Assembly (NCBI RefSeq): GCF_002795845.1
Contig: NZ_CP011797.1
Location: 2,890,001 to 2,954,000 of the forward strand
Reading direction: 5' to 3'
DNA from: Reinekea forsetii
GTDB lineage: Bacteria > Pseudomonadota > Gammaproteobacteria > Pseudomonadales > Natronospirillaceae
DNA: 64,000 bases
Shown here one piece after another: positions 19,607 through 28,228 of the stretch; position 1 is the first letter of the stretch, and the number at the start of each line of letters is the position of its first letter. Position numbers and translations under genes: made by a program. The notes beneath the pieces were generated by a model, which worked only from the letters and a program-made list of their open reading frames with translations, did no database searches and was not told where the DNA came from.

Positions 19607-21273
19607 TAGTAGGACCCCGCTTCGGCCAGAGGCGATGAGTCAGGTCGAATATTCAATAGGGGCATGGCCTGTTCCATAATGCCCTTAAATACCGGTGCGG
19701 CGACTTCACCACCGTAGTAGGCATCATCTGGCGGCTCGTTGATCACCACGACAGTAACGATGCGCGGATTGATCGCCGGGGTAATGCCGACAAAGGATGA
19801 GACATATTTTGCATCCTCGTAGCCCGAAGCACCCACCTGGTGAGTCGTACCCGTCTTGCCTGCTACGCTGTACCAATCCAGTTTGCCCCGAGTAGCGGTA
19901 CCACCGGGTTGCACAACCGTTTCCATCATCTTTATCACGGCTTGAGCTGAAGCGGCACTGACCACCTGCATACCCGTCTCGCCGGATGACACGCCTTGAA
20001 TAAGACGCGCATTCACCCGGCGACCATTATTGGCCAGCGTGGCATAGGCCTGCGCCAGATGCAGCGGCGTCACTGCCATACCGTAGCCATAAGCGAGCGA
20101 TCCTTGGATAACACTGTCCCAGCGCATCGGGTTGGGCAATGAACCGGTGGCTTCGCCCGGATAACCTAAACTTGTTGTTTCACCCAATCCGAAGTTATAG
20201 AGCGCTTGCCAGAATTCTTCTTTGGGTATGTTTTCGGCAACCTTAACAATGCCCACATTGCTGGATTTCTTAATGATCTGGGTTGCACTCAAAGTGCCGT
20301 AATTCTTGAAATCGCGGATAGTATATTTGCCCAAGCGCATACGGCCCGGACTGGTGTTGATCTGACTGTCGACCTTTACAACGCCTGCATCCAGAGCAAT
20401 TGCCATGGTCAAGGGCTTCATTACTGAGCCGGGTTCAAATAGGTCGGTTAGCGCGCGGTTGCGCAAGGCCTCAGGCAAGAGCGAACTTCTATCATTGGGG
20501 TTGTAACCGGGTTGATTGACTAGAGCCAAGATATCGCCAGTGTGAATATCCATCATCACTACAGAACCGGAGGCCGCGCCCATGCTCGCTACCGCTTGCT
20601 TGAGTTCGCGAAAGGCCAGATATTGCAAGCGCAAGTCTATTGTCAGCACCAGATTCTCACCCGGCTGCGCCGCCAAAATTTCGCCCACATCCCGCACTGA
20701 ACGTCCGAGCAAATCGCGAATCACCTCTTTCTTACCAGCGACAGAGGCAAGCTGCCGCTCAAAGGCCAACTCGATGCCTTCCTGACCTCGATCATCGACA
20801 TCGGTAAATCCGCTGAGATGGGCTGCGACTTCGCCGGTAGGATAGAAACGTTTATATTCTTGCTGACCGTAAACACCGGGCAGCTTCATATCGAGAATGA
20901 CCTGGGCCTGGTCGGGGGTCATTTGACGGCGCACAAACATAAAGGCGCGATGTGCGTCGGCCCGTCGAATGAGGGTTTTAACCTGGACCTGGGCCGCTTC
21001 GGCCAAAGCCGGCAAATCGGTAGGGTCTAACTCACGCGGATCGGCCCAGACAGATATGACCGGCGTACTCACGGCAATGGGCTCGCCATAGCGATCCGAC
21101 AACATGCCACGCGGTGCATTAACCACTTCGCTTCGCTGCCAGCGAGAAGTTCCTTCTGAGATCAGAAAGTCTTTTTGCATCACTTGCAGATACACCACAC
21201 GCCAAAGCGTCACCGACACTAAGGCCAGCAAAACTATTTGTACTGTGGTGTAACGCCAACGAGTTTGCACCAT
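19606..21273 (-). CDS. ftsI: Septal peptidoglycan transpeptidase FtsI (PBP3)
   Basis: A 555-residue class B penicillin-binding protein that cross-links septal peptidoglycan with FtsW. A single membrane anchor at about residues 10-30 is followed by the pedestal domain and the transpeptidase domain. Active-site motifs are SVMK (nucleophile Ser283, Lys286), SSN (337-339) and KTG (473-475). It starts 21 bases after ftsL. Length is shorter than the 588 of E. coli but normal for relatives without C-terminal processing extension. Confidence 0.97.
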   Translation of the reverse strand: MVQTRWRYTTVQIVLLALVSVTLWRVVYLQVMQKDFLISEGTSRWQRSEVVNAPRGMLSDRYGEPIAVSTPVISVWADPRELDPTDLPALAEAAQVQVKTLIRRADAHRAFMFVRRQMTPDQAQVILDMKLPGVYGQQEYKRFYPTGEVAAHLSGFTDVDDRGQEGIELAFERQLASVAGKKEVIRDLLGRSVRDVGEILAAQPGENLVLTIDLRLQYLAFRELKQAVASMGAASGSVVMMDIHTGDILALVNQPGYNPNDRSSLLPEALRNRALTDLFEPGSVMKPLTMAIALDAGVVKVDSQINTSPGRMRLGKYTIRDFKNYGTLSATQIIKKSSNVGIVKVAENIPKEEFWQALYNFGLGETTSLGYPGEATGSLPNPMRWDSVIQGSLAYGYGMAVTPLHLAQAYATLANNGRRVNARLIQGVSSGETGMQVVSAASAQAVIKMMETVVQPGGTATRGKLDWYSVAGKTGTTHQVGASGYEDAKYVSSFVGITPAINPRIVTVVVINEPPDDAYYGGEVAAPVFKGIMEQAMPLLNIRPDSSPLAEAGSY

Positions 21274-21294
21274 GTCCTAACTCATACCCTCTTT

Positions 21295-21576
21295 TTATTT
21301 GTATTCCATTGCTCGAATGTTTTCGACACTGGGTAATATCATCTCTAATTGCTCACGCGCGACGCGTTCGACGCGCGACGGTGAGGAAAACGCACTCTCT
21401 TCTAACAGCAACCTGCCCCATTCTTCCCACTGGACCTGCTGCGCTCGCCGGCCCTGCTCTATCAATGCAAACTGCCCGCGCGTCTGGTACGTCACCGAAA
21501 CAATGCCGAAGGCGGTAATCAACACCACGCAGACCTCAAGCACTAGCAGACCCCAAGCGGCCGGTGACACCGACAT
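21295..21576 (-). CDS. ftsL: Cell division protein FtsL
   Basis: A 93-residue bitopic protein with one membrane helix at about residues 7-27 and a following heptad-like coiled-coil segment (QGRRAQQVQWEEWGRLLLEE). FtsL joins FtsB and FtsQ and activates FtsWI. Sequence is poorly conserved in the family; VERVAREQLEM matches the usual FtsL end region. It starts two bases after the rsmH stop. The call depends on topology, size and position. Confidence 0.93.
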   Translation of the reverse strand: MSVSPAAWGLLVLEVCVVLITAFGIVSVTYQTRGQFALIEQGRRAQQVQWEEWGRLLLEESAFSSPSRVERVAREQLEMILPSVENIRAMEYK

Positions 21577-21578
21577 CC

Positions 21579-22520
21579 TTAGAGCTTTTCCGCAATTCTA
21601 AGCACGGCGCTGCGTGAGCGAACATTAACTGCAACCTCGTCCTTGCTGGGTTTAATCGCCTTACCGACAGCGCGCATCGTGCGCACTATGTCAGACTCCG
21701 GAATAGGCAAACCAGGCGGTAATTCAGGGCCATTGGCCTGAAGGCGAATAAAGTGTTTAACCGCCCGATCTTCCAAGCTATGGAATGCAATCACGGCCAA
21801 GCGACCACCGGGCTTGAGCACCTCTATGGCTGCGTTGAGCGCCTGCTCCAACTCGACTAGCTCGCCGTTAATAAAGATTCGGATAGCCTGAAACGACTTA
21901 GTCGCCGGGTGGCGTTTATGGTCCCACTTGGGATGGGCGACCTTAATGATTTCGGCTAACTGGGTGGTAGAGGTTAGTGCCTGCTCCTGTCGAGCCGCTA
22001 CGATCGCCTTGGCGATGCGCCGACTAAAGCGCTCATCACCGTATTGAAACAGGACGTTGGCTAGGTCAACCTCCTTCACTACGGTCAGCCACTGTGCGGC
22101 ACTGAGCCCTTCGTCTGGGTTCATGCGCATATCTAACGGGCCATCGTTTTGAAAACTAAAACCGCGCCGGGCATCGTCTAGCTGAGGCGATGACACGCCC
22201 AAGTCCAACAAAACACCACAAACCTGACCGGTCAGGCCTTGCTCGGCGACCACCTGGGCTAGATTCGCAAAGCCGTCTTGGACCACGGTGACTCGACTAT
22301 CTTGGGCGGCGAGACGCTGCGCTTCGGCAATGGCCAGCGGGTCCTTGTCGATTACCAGTAAGCGGGATGTTGGACCCACCTTGGAAAGCAGATGGCGGCT
22401 GTGACCGCCGCGGCCGAAGGTGCCGTCTATATAGAAACCCTCGCCCGCCAAAACGGCCTCGACGGCCTCTACCAATAATACGGTTTCATGCTGAAATTGA
22501 GCGGCGTCAACGGGACTCAT
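21579..22520 (-). CDS. rsmH: 16S rRNA (cytosine1402-N4)-methyltransferase RsmH (MraW)
   Basis: A 313-residue S-adenosylmethionine-dependent enzyme that methylates N4 of C1402 in 16S rRNA. HETVLLVEAV, DGTFGRGGHS, LLDLGVSSPQLD, RGFSF, GPLDMRM and VIAFHSLEDR are the family motifs. RsmI, encoded a little upstream at 23821, modifies the 2'-O position of the same nucleotide. It overlaps mraZ by four bases (ATGA). Confidence 0.98.
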   Translation of the reverse strand: MSPVDAAQFQHETVLLVEAVEAVLAGEGFYIDGTFGRGGHSRHLLSKVGPTSRLLVIDKDPLAIAEAQRLAAQDSRVTVVQDGFANLAQVVAEQGLTGQVCGVLLDLGVSSPQLDDARRGFSFQNDGPLDMRMNPDEGLSAAQWLTVVKEVDLANVLFQYGDERFSRRIAKAIVAARQEQALTSTTQLAEIIKVAHPKWDHKRHPATKSFQAIRIFINGELVELEQALNAAIEVLKPGGRLAVIAFHSLEDRAVKHFIRLQANGPELPPGLPIPESDIVRTMRAVGKAIKPSKDEVAVNVRSRSAVLRIAEKL

Positions 22521-22972
22521 AACGAGATTTGCTCCAATTCAGCGGTCATGGCCGAATCGCTGCCGGCGGCGGCTATATACTCATCTCGCGCCTCGTTCCA
22601 CAGTAATTCAGACCACAGTTCAAATTTGTTGCCTTGCCCTAATAACACCACTTTCTTGTCGAGCTGGGCGTATTCGCGCAGCGGGCCGGCAATCAGTAGT
22701 CGTCCGGCGGTATCGACATCCGCGTCAGTGGCGTAGCCTATTAGCAGTCGCTGTATACGCCGAGCTGCTTTGTTAAAGGAAGACAGTGCCGATATCTTTT
22801 CCTGAATAAGATCCCATTCCGCGAGGGGATAGATCAGCAGGCATTTAGATTCGGTATCGATAGTGATCACTAACTGATTATTGGCCAGCTGCTCAAGGAG
22901 TGAACGATATTTGCTAGGCATGGCAATCCGACCCTTGACGTCTAACGCCAAGGAGTGCACTCCTCGCAACAT
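22517..22972 (-). CDS. mraZ: Transcriptional regulator MraZ
   Basis: About 151 residues, with two copies of the AbrB-like MraZ fold. MLRGVHSLALDVKGRIAMP is the expected N-terminus with the D-x-K-G-R box; the second repeat shows DTAGRLLI (D-x-x-G-R). MraZ binds repeats in the promoter of its own dcw operon and usually represses it. The start is uncertain: the ATG at 22972 gives the family N-terminus but has no ribosome site, while a GTG at 22993 has GGAG six bases ahead and would add seven residues. Three GTGG repeats with ten-base spacing lie upstream. Confidence 0.93.
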   Translation of the reverse strand: MLRGVHSLALDVKGRIAMPSKYRSLLEQLANNQLVITIDTESKCLLIYPLAEWDLIQEKISALSSFNKAARRIQRLLIGYATDADVDTAGRLLIAGPLREYAQLDKKVVLLGQGNKFELWSELLWNEARDEYIAAAGSDSAMTAELEQISL

Positions 22973-23039
22973 ATAATTGTCGTTCAACGCCACTGGCGAC
23001 TCCAAATTAACCTACAGTTAGTAACCGCTTACGAACGGA

Positions 23040-23079
23040 TAAACTCCACATTTATCCACTTTACCCCACTATTTGACAC
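23040..23079 (-). promoter_or_regulatory. mraZ operon promoter with three MraZ-type boxes
   Basis: On the minus strand three direct repeats, GTGGGGTAAA, GTGGATAAAT and GTGGAGTTTA (23069-23040), follow each other every ten bases. MraZ of E. coli and mycoplasmas binds TGGG/GTGGG direct repeats with that period. A possible promoter, GTGTCA (23079-23074), 17 bases, GATAAA (23056-23051), overlaps the repeats, so MraZ bound there would block RNA polymerase. The repeats are seen directly; the binding is inferred from the family. Confidence 0.65.
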
Positions 23080-23404
23080 TATAAAGGCCCCATGACCCAC
23101 AAGCAAGCCTGCGCTAACAATAAAAAAACGAGAAAAGCCTTTAAAAACAGTAGGTTAAAATGTGGGTGGCAAAACCGAGCAGAAAAGTTAGCGCCCACTA
23201 ACAACACAAAATACAGACGAGCACTCGGCTTAGGTTATGAAGTTAATGTAATACCTTAAGTGTTAGATTGTTTTGGAATGAAACTAACCAGGGAAAGAGG
23301 GGAAATAAAGAAAAGCAGATCGTAACGAGGCGCACGGCCAGACTAACGCTATTCTACTAGTCCTGCGGCAGGCGACCTGGGTCGGTACGCAGTAATGGAA
23401 CCCC
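23080..23404. other. Intergenic stretch between mraZ promoter and rnpB
   Basis: About 325 bases without a supportable gene. It is more AT-rich than its surroundings in the half near mraZ. I see no tRNA, no clear operator and no long conserved-looking frame. It may hold further upstream promoters for the dcw cluster. Confidence 0.5.
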
Positions 23405-23426
23405 AAACCCTGCGTAAACAGGGTTT
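23405..23426 (-). terminator. Hairpin after rnpB
   Basis: Perfect eight-base arms (AAACCCTG and CAGGGTTT) with a six-base loop lie 11 bases beyond the RNase P RNA 3' end. On the minus strand the stem ends in TTTGGGGTT, which is not a clean T-run, but the position fits an rnpB terminator. Confidence 0.6.
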
Positions 23427-23437
23427 AGAATAAAGGT

Positions 23438-23783
<346 letters not shown>

Positions 23784-23790
23784 GAGCGGC

Positions 23791-23818
23791 AAAATACCGG
23801 AAATCCTCAGGAAGGCAA
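23791..23818 (-). promoter_or_regulatory. Candidate rnpB promoter
   Basis: On the minus strand TTGCCT (23818-23813), 16 bases, TATTTT (23796-23791). The first base of helix P1 (23783) falls eight bases after the -10 element, exactly where transcription should begin, which supports both assignments. Confidence 0.6.
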
Positions 23819-23820
23819 GT

Positions 23821-24678
23821 TTATTCGCTACCCAAGGCGACAATATATTCATAATAAAGCTTTTTTGAACCGCCAAATACCTTGGCCACGATGGCAGCGG
23901 CCTTCTTCGGCGGCAGAATGGCGGTTAGTTCATTGACCAATGCGACCACTCGCTCATCGCCAATGCCGACCACCTCGGTCGCCACACCTTGCACCAGAAC
24001 CACAAATTCACCTTTGCGCTGGTTGTTATCGGCCGCCACAGCCTGCTGCACGTCGGCGATGGTGCCGCGCAGGACGGTCTCGAAGGTTTTAGTCAACTCG
24101 CGCGCCACGACAATCGGCCGATCGGCGCCAAAGGCTATCGCCATATCGGCGAGCGACCCCTCGATACGATGACTGCTCTCGTAAAAGACCAGGGTCAGGT
24201 GGTCTGTGGCCAAGGCATTCAGGATCTTTAGCCGGGCGCCGGTTTTACTCGGCAGGAAGCCTTCGAAGCGCCAACGATCGGTTGGTAGCCCACTGATTGA
24301 TAAAGCGGTAATCACCGCACTGGCGCCGGGAATAGGCACCACCTGCAACTGGGCGTCAATCACGTGATTAACTAAGACATAACCGGGGTCTGAAATTAAC
24401 GGTGTACCCGCATCGCTGACTAGGGCAATAGACTGCCCCGATTGCAGGCGCTCAACGATCATGGCCGAGCGATCACGTTCATTGTGCTCATGCAATGATA
24501 GGAGCGGGGTCGTGCAGCCGAGATGATCCATCAATCGAGCGCTGTGCCGGGTATCCTCGCAGCAAATCAGATCGACCGAACGCAAGACCTGTTGCGCCCG
24601 TTCGGAAATGTCGGCCAGGTTGCCGATGGGGGTGGCCACGACATATAAAGTATTTCTAATGATCTGGTTGCTGTTCAT
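23821..24678 (-). CDS. rsmI: 16S rRNA (cytidine1402-2'-O)-methyltransferase RsmI
   Basis: A 285-residue S-adenosylmethionine enzyme of the tetrapyrrole-methylase fold that methylates the ribose of C1402. LYVVATPIGNLADIS, CEDTRHS, LVSDAGTPLISDPG and PIPGASAVITAL are the family motifs. The start at 24678 (MNSNQIIRNTLYVV) is preferred; the frame is open 28 codons further into the divergent lpoA promoter region without similarity to RsmI. It acts on the same nucleotide as RsmH. Confidence 0.97.
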   Translation of the reverse strand: MNSNQIIRNTLYVVATPIGNLADISERAQQVLRSVDLICCEDTRHSARLMDHLGCTTPLLSLHEHNERDRSAMIVERLQSGQSIALVSDAGTPLISDPGYVLVNHVIDAQLQVVPIPGASAVITALSISGLPTDRWRFEGFLPSKTGARLKILNALATDHLTLVFYESSHRIEGSLADMAIAFGADRPIVVARELTKTFETVLRGTIADVQQAVAADNNQRKGEFVVLVQGVATEVVGIGDERVVALVNELTAILPPKKAAAIVAKVFGGSKKLYYEYIVALGSE

Positions 24679-24776
24679 TTTCCGTTCTCTTACACAGTCA
24701 ATTGTGATGACCGAATGACTTTTACGGTGAATACTGAGTAGAATGCACGGGTACTCAAACATAAGTTCACCGGACC

Positions 24777-26603
24777 ATGCGAATTTGCTCGTTTGCTAAC
24801 ACAGCTACGCTGTTGTCACTGCTTGTTCTTGCCTTACTGCAGGGCTGCGCCACAACTGTGGTGGCACCTCCTCCGGTCATCGTGGCACCGCAGGTTATTA
24901 TCGCGCCGACGGCCGAGCCTGAGTCCGAGCCTTTGGTCAATCAGCAGATAACAACTATCGAAGACTATATCGCACAGCGTCAAGTCGATGAAGCCCGTAT
25001 CCTGTTACACAGCTTGAGCTTTAATCAGCTATTAACCGACCAACAAACCCGCTATGTGCTGGCCAATGCCAATATTGCACTGATCTTGGGCGATGGCCAG
25101 GAGGCCCTGAGCTGGTTGAGCGGCGAGTATGCCTATTTGTTAGACGGCTTGCCACTTCAGGAGCAGATCGCGCTCAATCTAAAACGCGCGGAAGCCTATG
25201 AGTTTTCAGGCCGATCGCTCTCTGCGGCGCGCGAACGAATTTTTTTAGCGCCAGTGCTTGAAGGTGAGACAGCCATTACCAATCAAGAACAGATTTGGTT
25301 TGATCTGCAGCTGGTCCCTCAAGAGCAGCTGTTAAGCCTAGTTAATACCGAATCGAGCCCAGATCTGACCGGATGGATTGAACTGGCCCTAATCAGCCGA
25401 ACGGAAGACGGCGAATTGAGCCGCCTGCAATCCGTGGTAGAACAGTGGCAACTGGCCAATAGCCGACACCCGGCCGCCAAACGCCTGCCCCGCAGCCTGC
25501 AGATGTTGACCGAACTCACCCTGAACCAACCGACTCGCCTGGGCATCCTGCTACCCTTATCAGGATCACTGGAAAAAGCCGGTAATGCGATTCGCAACGG
25601 CTTACTCGCCGCCTGGTATCAGGCCCGTCAGTATGGCCAAGAAACACCGGAGCTGACCTTTTATGATACGGCCGCCAATGAAGACATAGGCGCCCTATAC
25701 AAACAGGCCACCGCAGAGGGCGCCCAAGCGATTATTGGCCCCTTGACCAAGGTTAAAGTTCAGCGCATGGCGGGCATTCAAGACCTGCCCATCCCGGTAT
25801 TGGCGTTAAATTACGCAGACAGCCGCGTCGAACGGGTCACCAACTTTTACCAATTTGGCCTCGCCCCCGAGGATGAAGCGATTCAGGTAGCCAATGACAT
25901 CTGGCAGCAAGGCGTGCGCCGCGTGATGATTGTCGCACCGGATAGCGCCTGGGGCGAGCGGGTCAGCGATGCATTTGTTCGCTTCTGGCAGCTCAAGGGC
26001 GGAGTTATCGCCAGTAAAGCTTTCTTTAGCCAGCCCGATCAATATCTTACTAACATAAAGAATGCGTTGAATATTCAAGACAGTGAGGAGCGTTATCAAT
26101 TACTGCGGCGCAAACTGGACGAGGATCTGGTGTTTGAATTCCGTCGTCGAGAAGATATCGATATGGTTTTCATGCTCGCCTTTCCAGCTCAGGCCCGACA
26201 ACTGAAACCCATTCTTAACTATCAGCGCGGCGTCGATCTGCCTGTGGTGGCGACCTCGATTCTCTATTCTGGGGTCGATGACCCAGATAAGAATAAAGAC
26301 CTAGAGGGCGTGCGCTTTGTTGAGATGCCTTGGCGCCTAGCGCCCAGCCCGATCAAGAACCGCGTGGCCGAGGCCTTCCCGGAAAGCCTGGATAATTATG
26401 CGGCCTTGGTCGCCCTAGGGGTTGATGCCTATCGGCTGTATCCGCGCTTGGCGCAAATGTCGGTTTTTAATGACGTTCGAATTCAGGGCGTGACCGGCGC
26501 CATGACACTGACCGAAAACGGCAGGATTCAGCGCGAGCTGGACTGGGCCGAGGTTCAAGATGGACTGATACGCCAAGTGCCCGCTACTGACCTGCTGCAA
26601 TGA
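24777..26603 (+). CDS. lpoA: Penicillin-binding protein activator LpoA (lipoprotein)
   Basis: A 608-residue outer-membrane lipoprotein that reaches through the periplasm to stimulate PBP1A. The signal peptide ends in the lipobox LLQGCA (Cys near residue 24), followed by a short Pro/Val-rich linker, a helical TPR-like N-domain and a periplasmic-binding-protein-like C-domain beginning near RLGILLPLSGSLEKAGNAIR. IIGPLTK and VMIVAPDSAWGERV fit that fold. It heads an operon with yraN, overlapping it by four bases, and is divergent from rsmI. A likely -10 (TAGAAT, 24739-24744) lies upstream without a clear -35. Confidence 0.92.
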   Translation: MRICSFANTATLLSLLVLALLQGCATTVVAPPPVIVAPQVIIAPTAEPESEPLVNQQITTIEDYIAQRQVDEARILLHSLSFNQLLTDQQTRYVLANANIALILGDGQEALSWLSGEYAYLLDGLPLQEQIALNLKRAEAYEFSGRSLSAARERIFLAPVLEGETAITNQEQIWFDLQLVPQEQLLSLVNTESSPDLTGWIELALISRTEDGELSRLQSVVEQWQLANSRHPAAKRLPRSLQMLTELTLNQPTRLGILLPLSGSLEKAGNAIRNGLLAAWYQARQYGQETPELTFYDTAANEDIGALYKQATAEGAQAIIGPLTKVKVQRMAGIQDLPIPVLALNYADSRVERVTNFYQFGLAPEDEAIQVANDIWQQGVRRVMIVAPDSAWGERVSDAFVRFWQLKGGVIASKAFFSQPDQYLTNIKNALNIQDSEERYQLLRRKLDEDLVFEFRRREDIDMVFMLAFPAQARQLKPILNYQRGVDLPVVATSILYSGVDDPDKNKDLEGVRFVEMPWRLAPSPIKNRVAEAFPESLDNYAALVALGVDAYRLYPRLAQMSVFNDVRIQGVTGAMTLTENGRIQRELDWAEVQDGLIRQVPATDLLQ

Positions 26604-26971
26604 AGTCAGACCAGCCAAGTCACCTCAAGACTGGCGCGGACGCTGAGCGTTTGGCCGAAAACCTAGTGGTCACGGCCGGCTTGGCGGTCCTGGAGCGCAA
26701 TTTTCGCAGTCGGTTTGGTGAAATTGACCTGGTTTGCCGCTCGCAACGAGAATTAGTCTTTGTCGAGGTTCGCTATCGAGCCCATACTCATTTTGGTTCC
26801 GCTGCGGCCACCGTCAACCTAGCCAAGCAAAAGAAGCTGACCAAGACGGCCCAATACTATATTTTGACCCATGCCCATTTAAGTAAACTTTTCATGCGCT
26901 TCGATGTCATCGGCATCAATATCAACCGACAAGCGCAGTGGATTAAAGGAGCTTTTTTAGCCACCATATGA
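26600..26971 (+). CDS. yraN: YraN family (UPF0102) endonuclease-like protein
   Basis: A 123-residue protein of the UPF0102 family, whose fold resembles Holliday-junction resolvases and restriction enzymes; the biological role is not established. GADAERLAENLV, NFRSRFGEIDLV and LVFVEVRYR carry the conserved E, D and E-x-K/R-like positions of the putative metal site (GEIDLV and VFVEVR). It overlaps lpoA and diaA by four bases each, so it is translationally linked to both. The order rsmI/lpoA-yraN-diaA-dolP is conserved in gammaproteobacteria. Confidence 0.93.
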   Translation: MKSDQPSHLKTGADAERLAENLVVTAGLAVLERNFRSRFGEIDLVCRSQRELVFVEVRYRAHTHFGSAAATVNLAKQKKLTKTAQYYILTHAHLSKLFMRFDVIGININRQAQWIKGAFLATI

Positions 26972-27561
26972 ACCCACAAGACATAATTATTGACCAGCTC
27001 GGCCTGGCATTAGAAACATTCCAAATGGCCGCCGAAACATTGGACAGCCTGATCGAACAGACCAGCGAAGTCATGACCGACTGCCTTATCAATGATGGCA
27101 AGATTGTCGTCTGTGGCATGGGTGCCTCTGGCGCTCTCGGGGCCGGCTTTGCCGCTCAAATGCTCAGTCGATTCGAACGCGACCGGCCCGGCTTGCCCGC
27201 CTTAATGCTCAGTAATGATGGCATCCTAACCAGTGCTGTCGCCTATGACAGCGGGCCAGGTGATATCTATGCCCGACAAGTGCGCGCGTTCTGCCATGCA
27301 CCCGACATACTCCTGATCCTCTCCTCAACCGGCAATGCCTCGGCTCTGATCAAAGCGGTTCAGGCGGCGCACGAACAGGGCGTCTGCGTCATTGCACTGA
27401 CCGGCGGCAGTGGCGGCGATGTTGCCACCTTGCTCGACGATAACGATATGGAACTGCGTGTGGAAAGCGACCGGGACAGTTGTGTCCAGCTGACCCATCA
27501 TCTGGTCTTGAACTGCCTAGTTGAACTCATTGAAAATGCTATCTTTGGAAACGAATTATGA
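26968..27561 (+). CDS. diaA: SIS-domain protein, DiaA/GmhA-like
   Basis: A 197-residue sugar-isomerase-domain protein. KIVVCGMGASGALGAGFAAQML and LLILSSTGNASALIKAV, cited in part, are the two phosphosugar-binding loops of the fold. By position after yraN and before dolP it corresponds to DiaA, which binds DnaA and helps initiation timing in E. coli; relatives are often labelled phosphoheptose isomerase GmhA. Sequence alone does not show whether it has isomerase activity. It overlaps both neighbours by four bases. Confidence 0.88.
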   Translation: MNPQDIIIDQLGLALETFQMAAETLDSLIEQTSEVMTDCLINDGKIVVCGMGASGALGAGFAAQMLSRFERDRPGLPALMLSNDGILTSAVAYDSGPGDIYARQVRAFCHAPDILLILSSTGNASALIKAVQAAHEQGVCVIALTGGSGGDVATLLDDNDMELRVESDRDSCVQLTHHLVLNCLVELIENAIFGNEL

Positions 27562-28127
27562 ATCGCCTTTACATCCTGCCTTGGTTATTGGTCCTGCTGC
27601 TCACCGGCTGTGCGACTATCCGCGGTAGCATCACCGAAGACCCCATTCGACCGGACCCAGAAGGTCGCACCATGGGTGAGGTGATAGACGATAAGAACAT
27701 TCAAACTCGTCTCAAGTTAAACCTGGTCAAATTAGATCAACGTTATGGGGACGCCAATGTCGACATTCAGGTCAACGCCGGCGTGGTTCTGATTGTCGGC
27801 CAGGTGCCGACCGCCGAACTGGTGACCTTGGCAACCGGGCTGTTGAAAACCGATACCCAAATTAAGGCGATACACAACCACCTCACGGCTGAACCGAATA
27901 TTTCCACCGGCCTCAAAGCGAACGATAAGTGGCTCTCTGTTAAGACCCGCTCGCGAATGTTTACCACCGACTTCTTTCCATCGTCCAATATCGAACTGGT
28001 GGTCCAGCAAGGTATTGTTTACCTGATGGGTCGAGTCAGTGAAAAAACAGCCGCACAGGCTGTTGAAATTGCCTCAGAGGTCAATGGCGTGCAAAAGGTG
28101 GTTGTGGTCTTCCAAATCATTCCTTGA
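27558..28127 (+). CDS. dolP: Outer-membrane lipoprotein with two BON domains (DolP/YraP)
   Basis: A 189-residue lipoprotein: signal peptide with lipobox LLLTGCA (Cys at about residue 18), then two BON domains at about residues 45-110 and 125-188. DolP localises to division sites and supports outer-membrane integrity and BAM function in E. coli. The typical GxV segments (VVLIVGQVPTAE and IVYLMGRVSEKTA) are visible. It ends the lpoA operon, and a weak hairpin follows. Confidence 0.92.
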   Translation: MNRLYILPWLLVLLLTGCATIRGSITEDPIRPDPEGRTMGEVIDDKNIQTRLKLNLVKLDQRYGDANVDIQVNAGVVLIVGQVPTAELVTLATGLLKTDTQIKAIHNHLTAEPNISTGLKANDKWLSVKTRSRMFTTDFFPSSNIELVVQQGIVYLMGRVSEKTAAQAVEIASEVNGVQKVVVVFQIIP

Positions 28128-28177
28128 TGTAGATCAGCACAAAATCCCCTGTCCTTTCTAGGCTAACAGGTAGCCAT

Positions 28178-28200
28178 CGCGGTTTATTAACTCAACCGCG
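28178..28200 (+). terminator. Possible terminator after dolP
   Basis: Seven-base arms (CGCGGTT and AACCGCG) with a nine-base loop lie 50 bases after the dolP stop. The following TTCCGTT is only weakly T-rich. Confidence 0.35.
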
Positions 28201-28228
28201 TTCCGTTATGCCTGCTGGAGGGACGACC

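Noticed and set aside
23231-23260. Imperfect TTAGGTTAT/ATACCTTAA inverted repeat
   Set aside because: Arms do not pair cleanly and the region is AT-rich.
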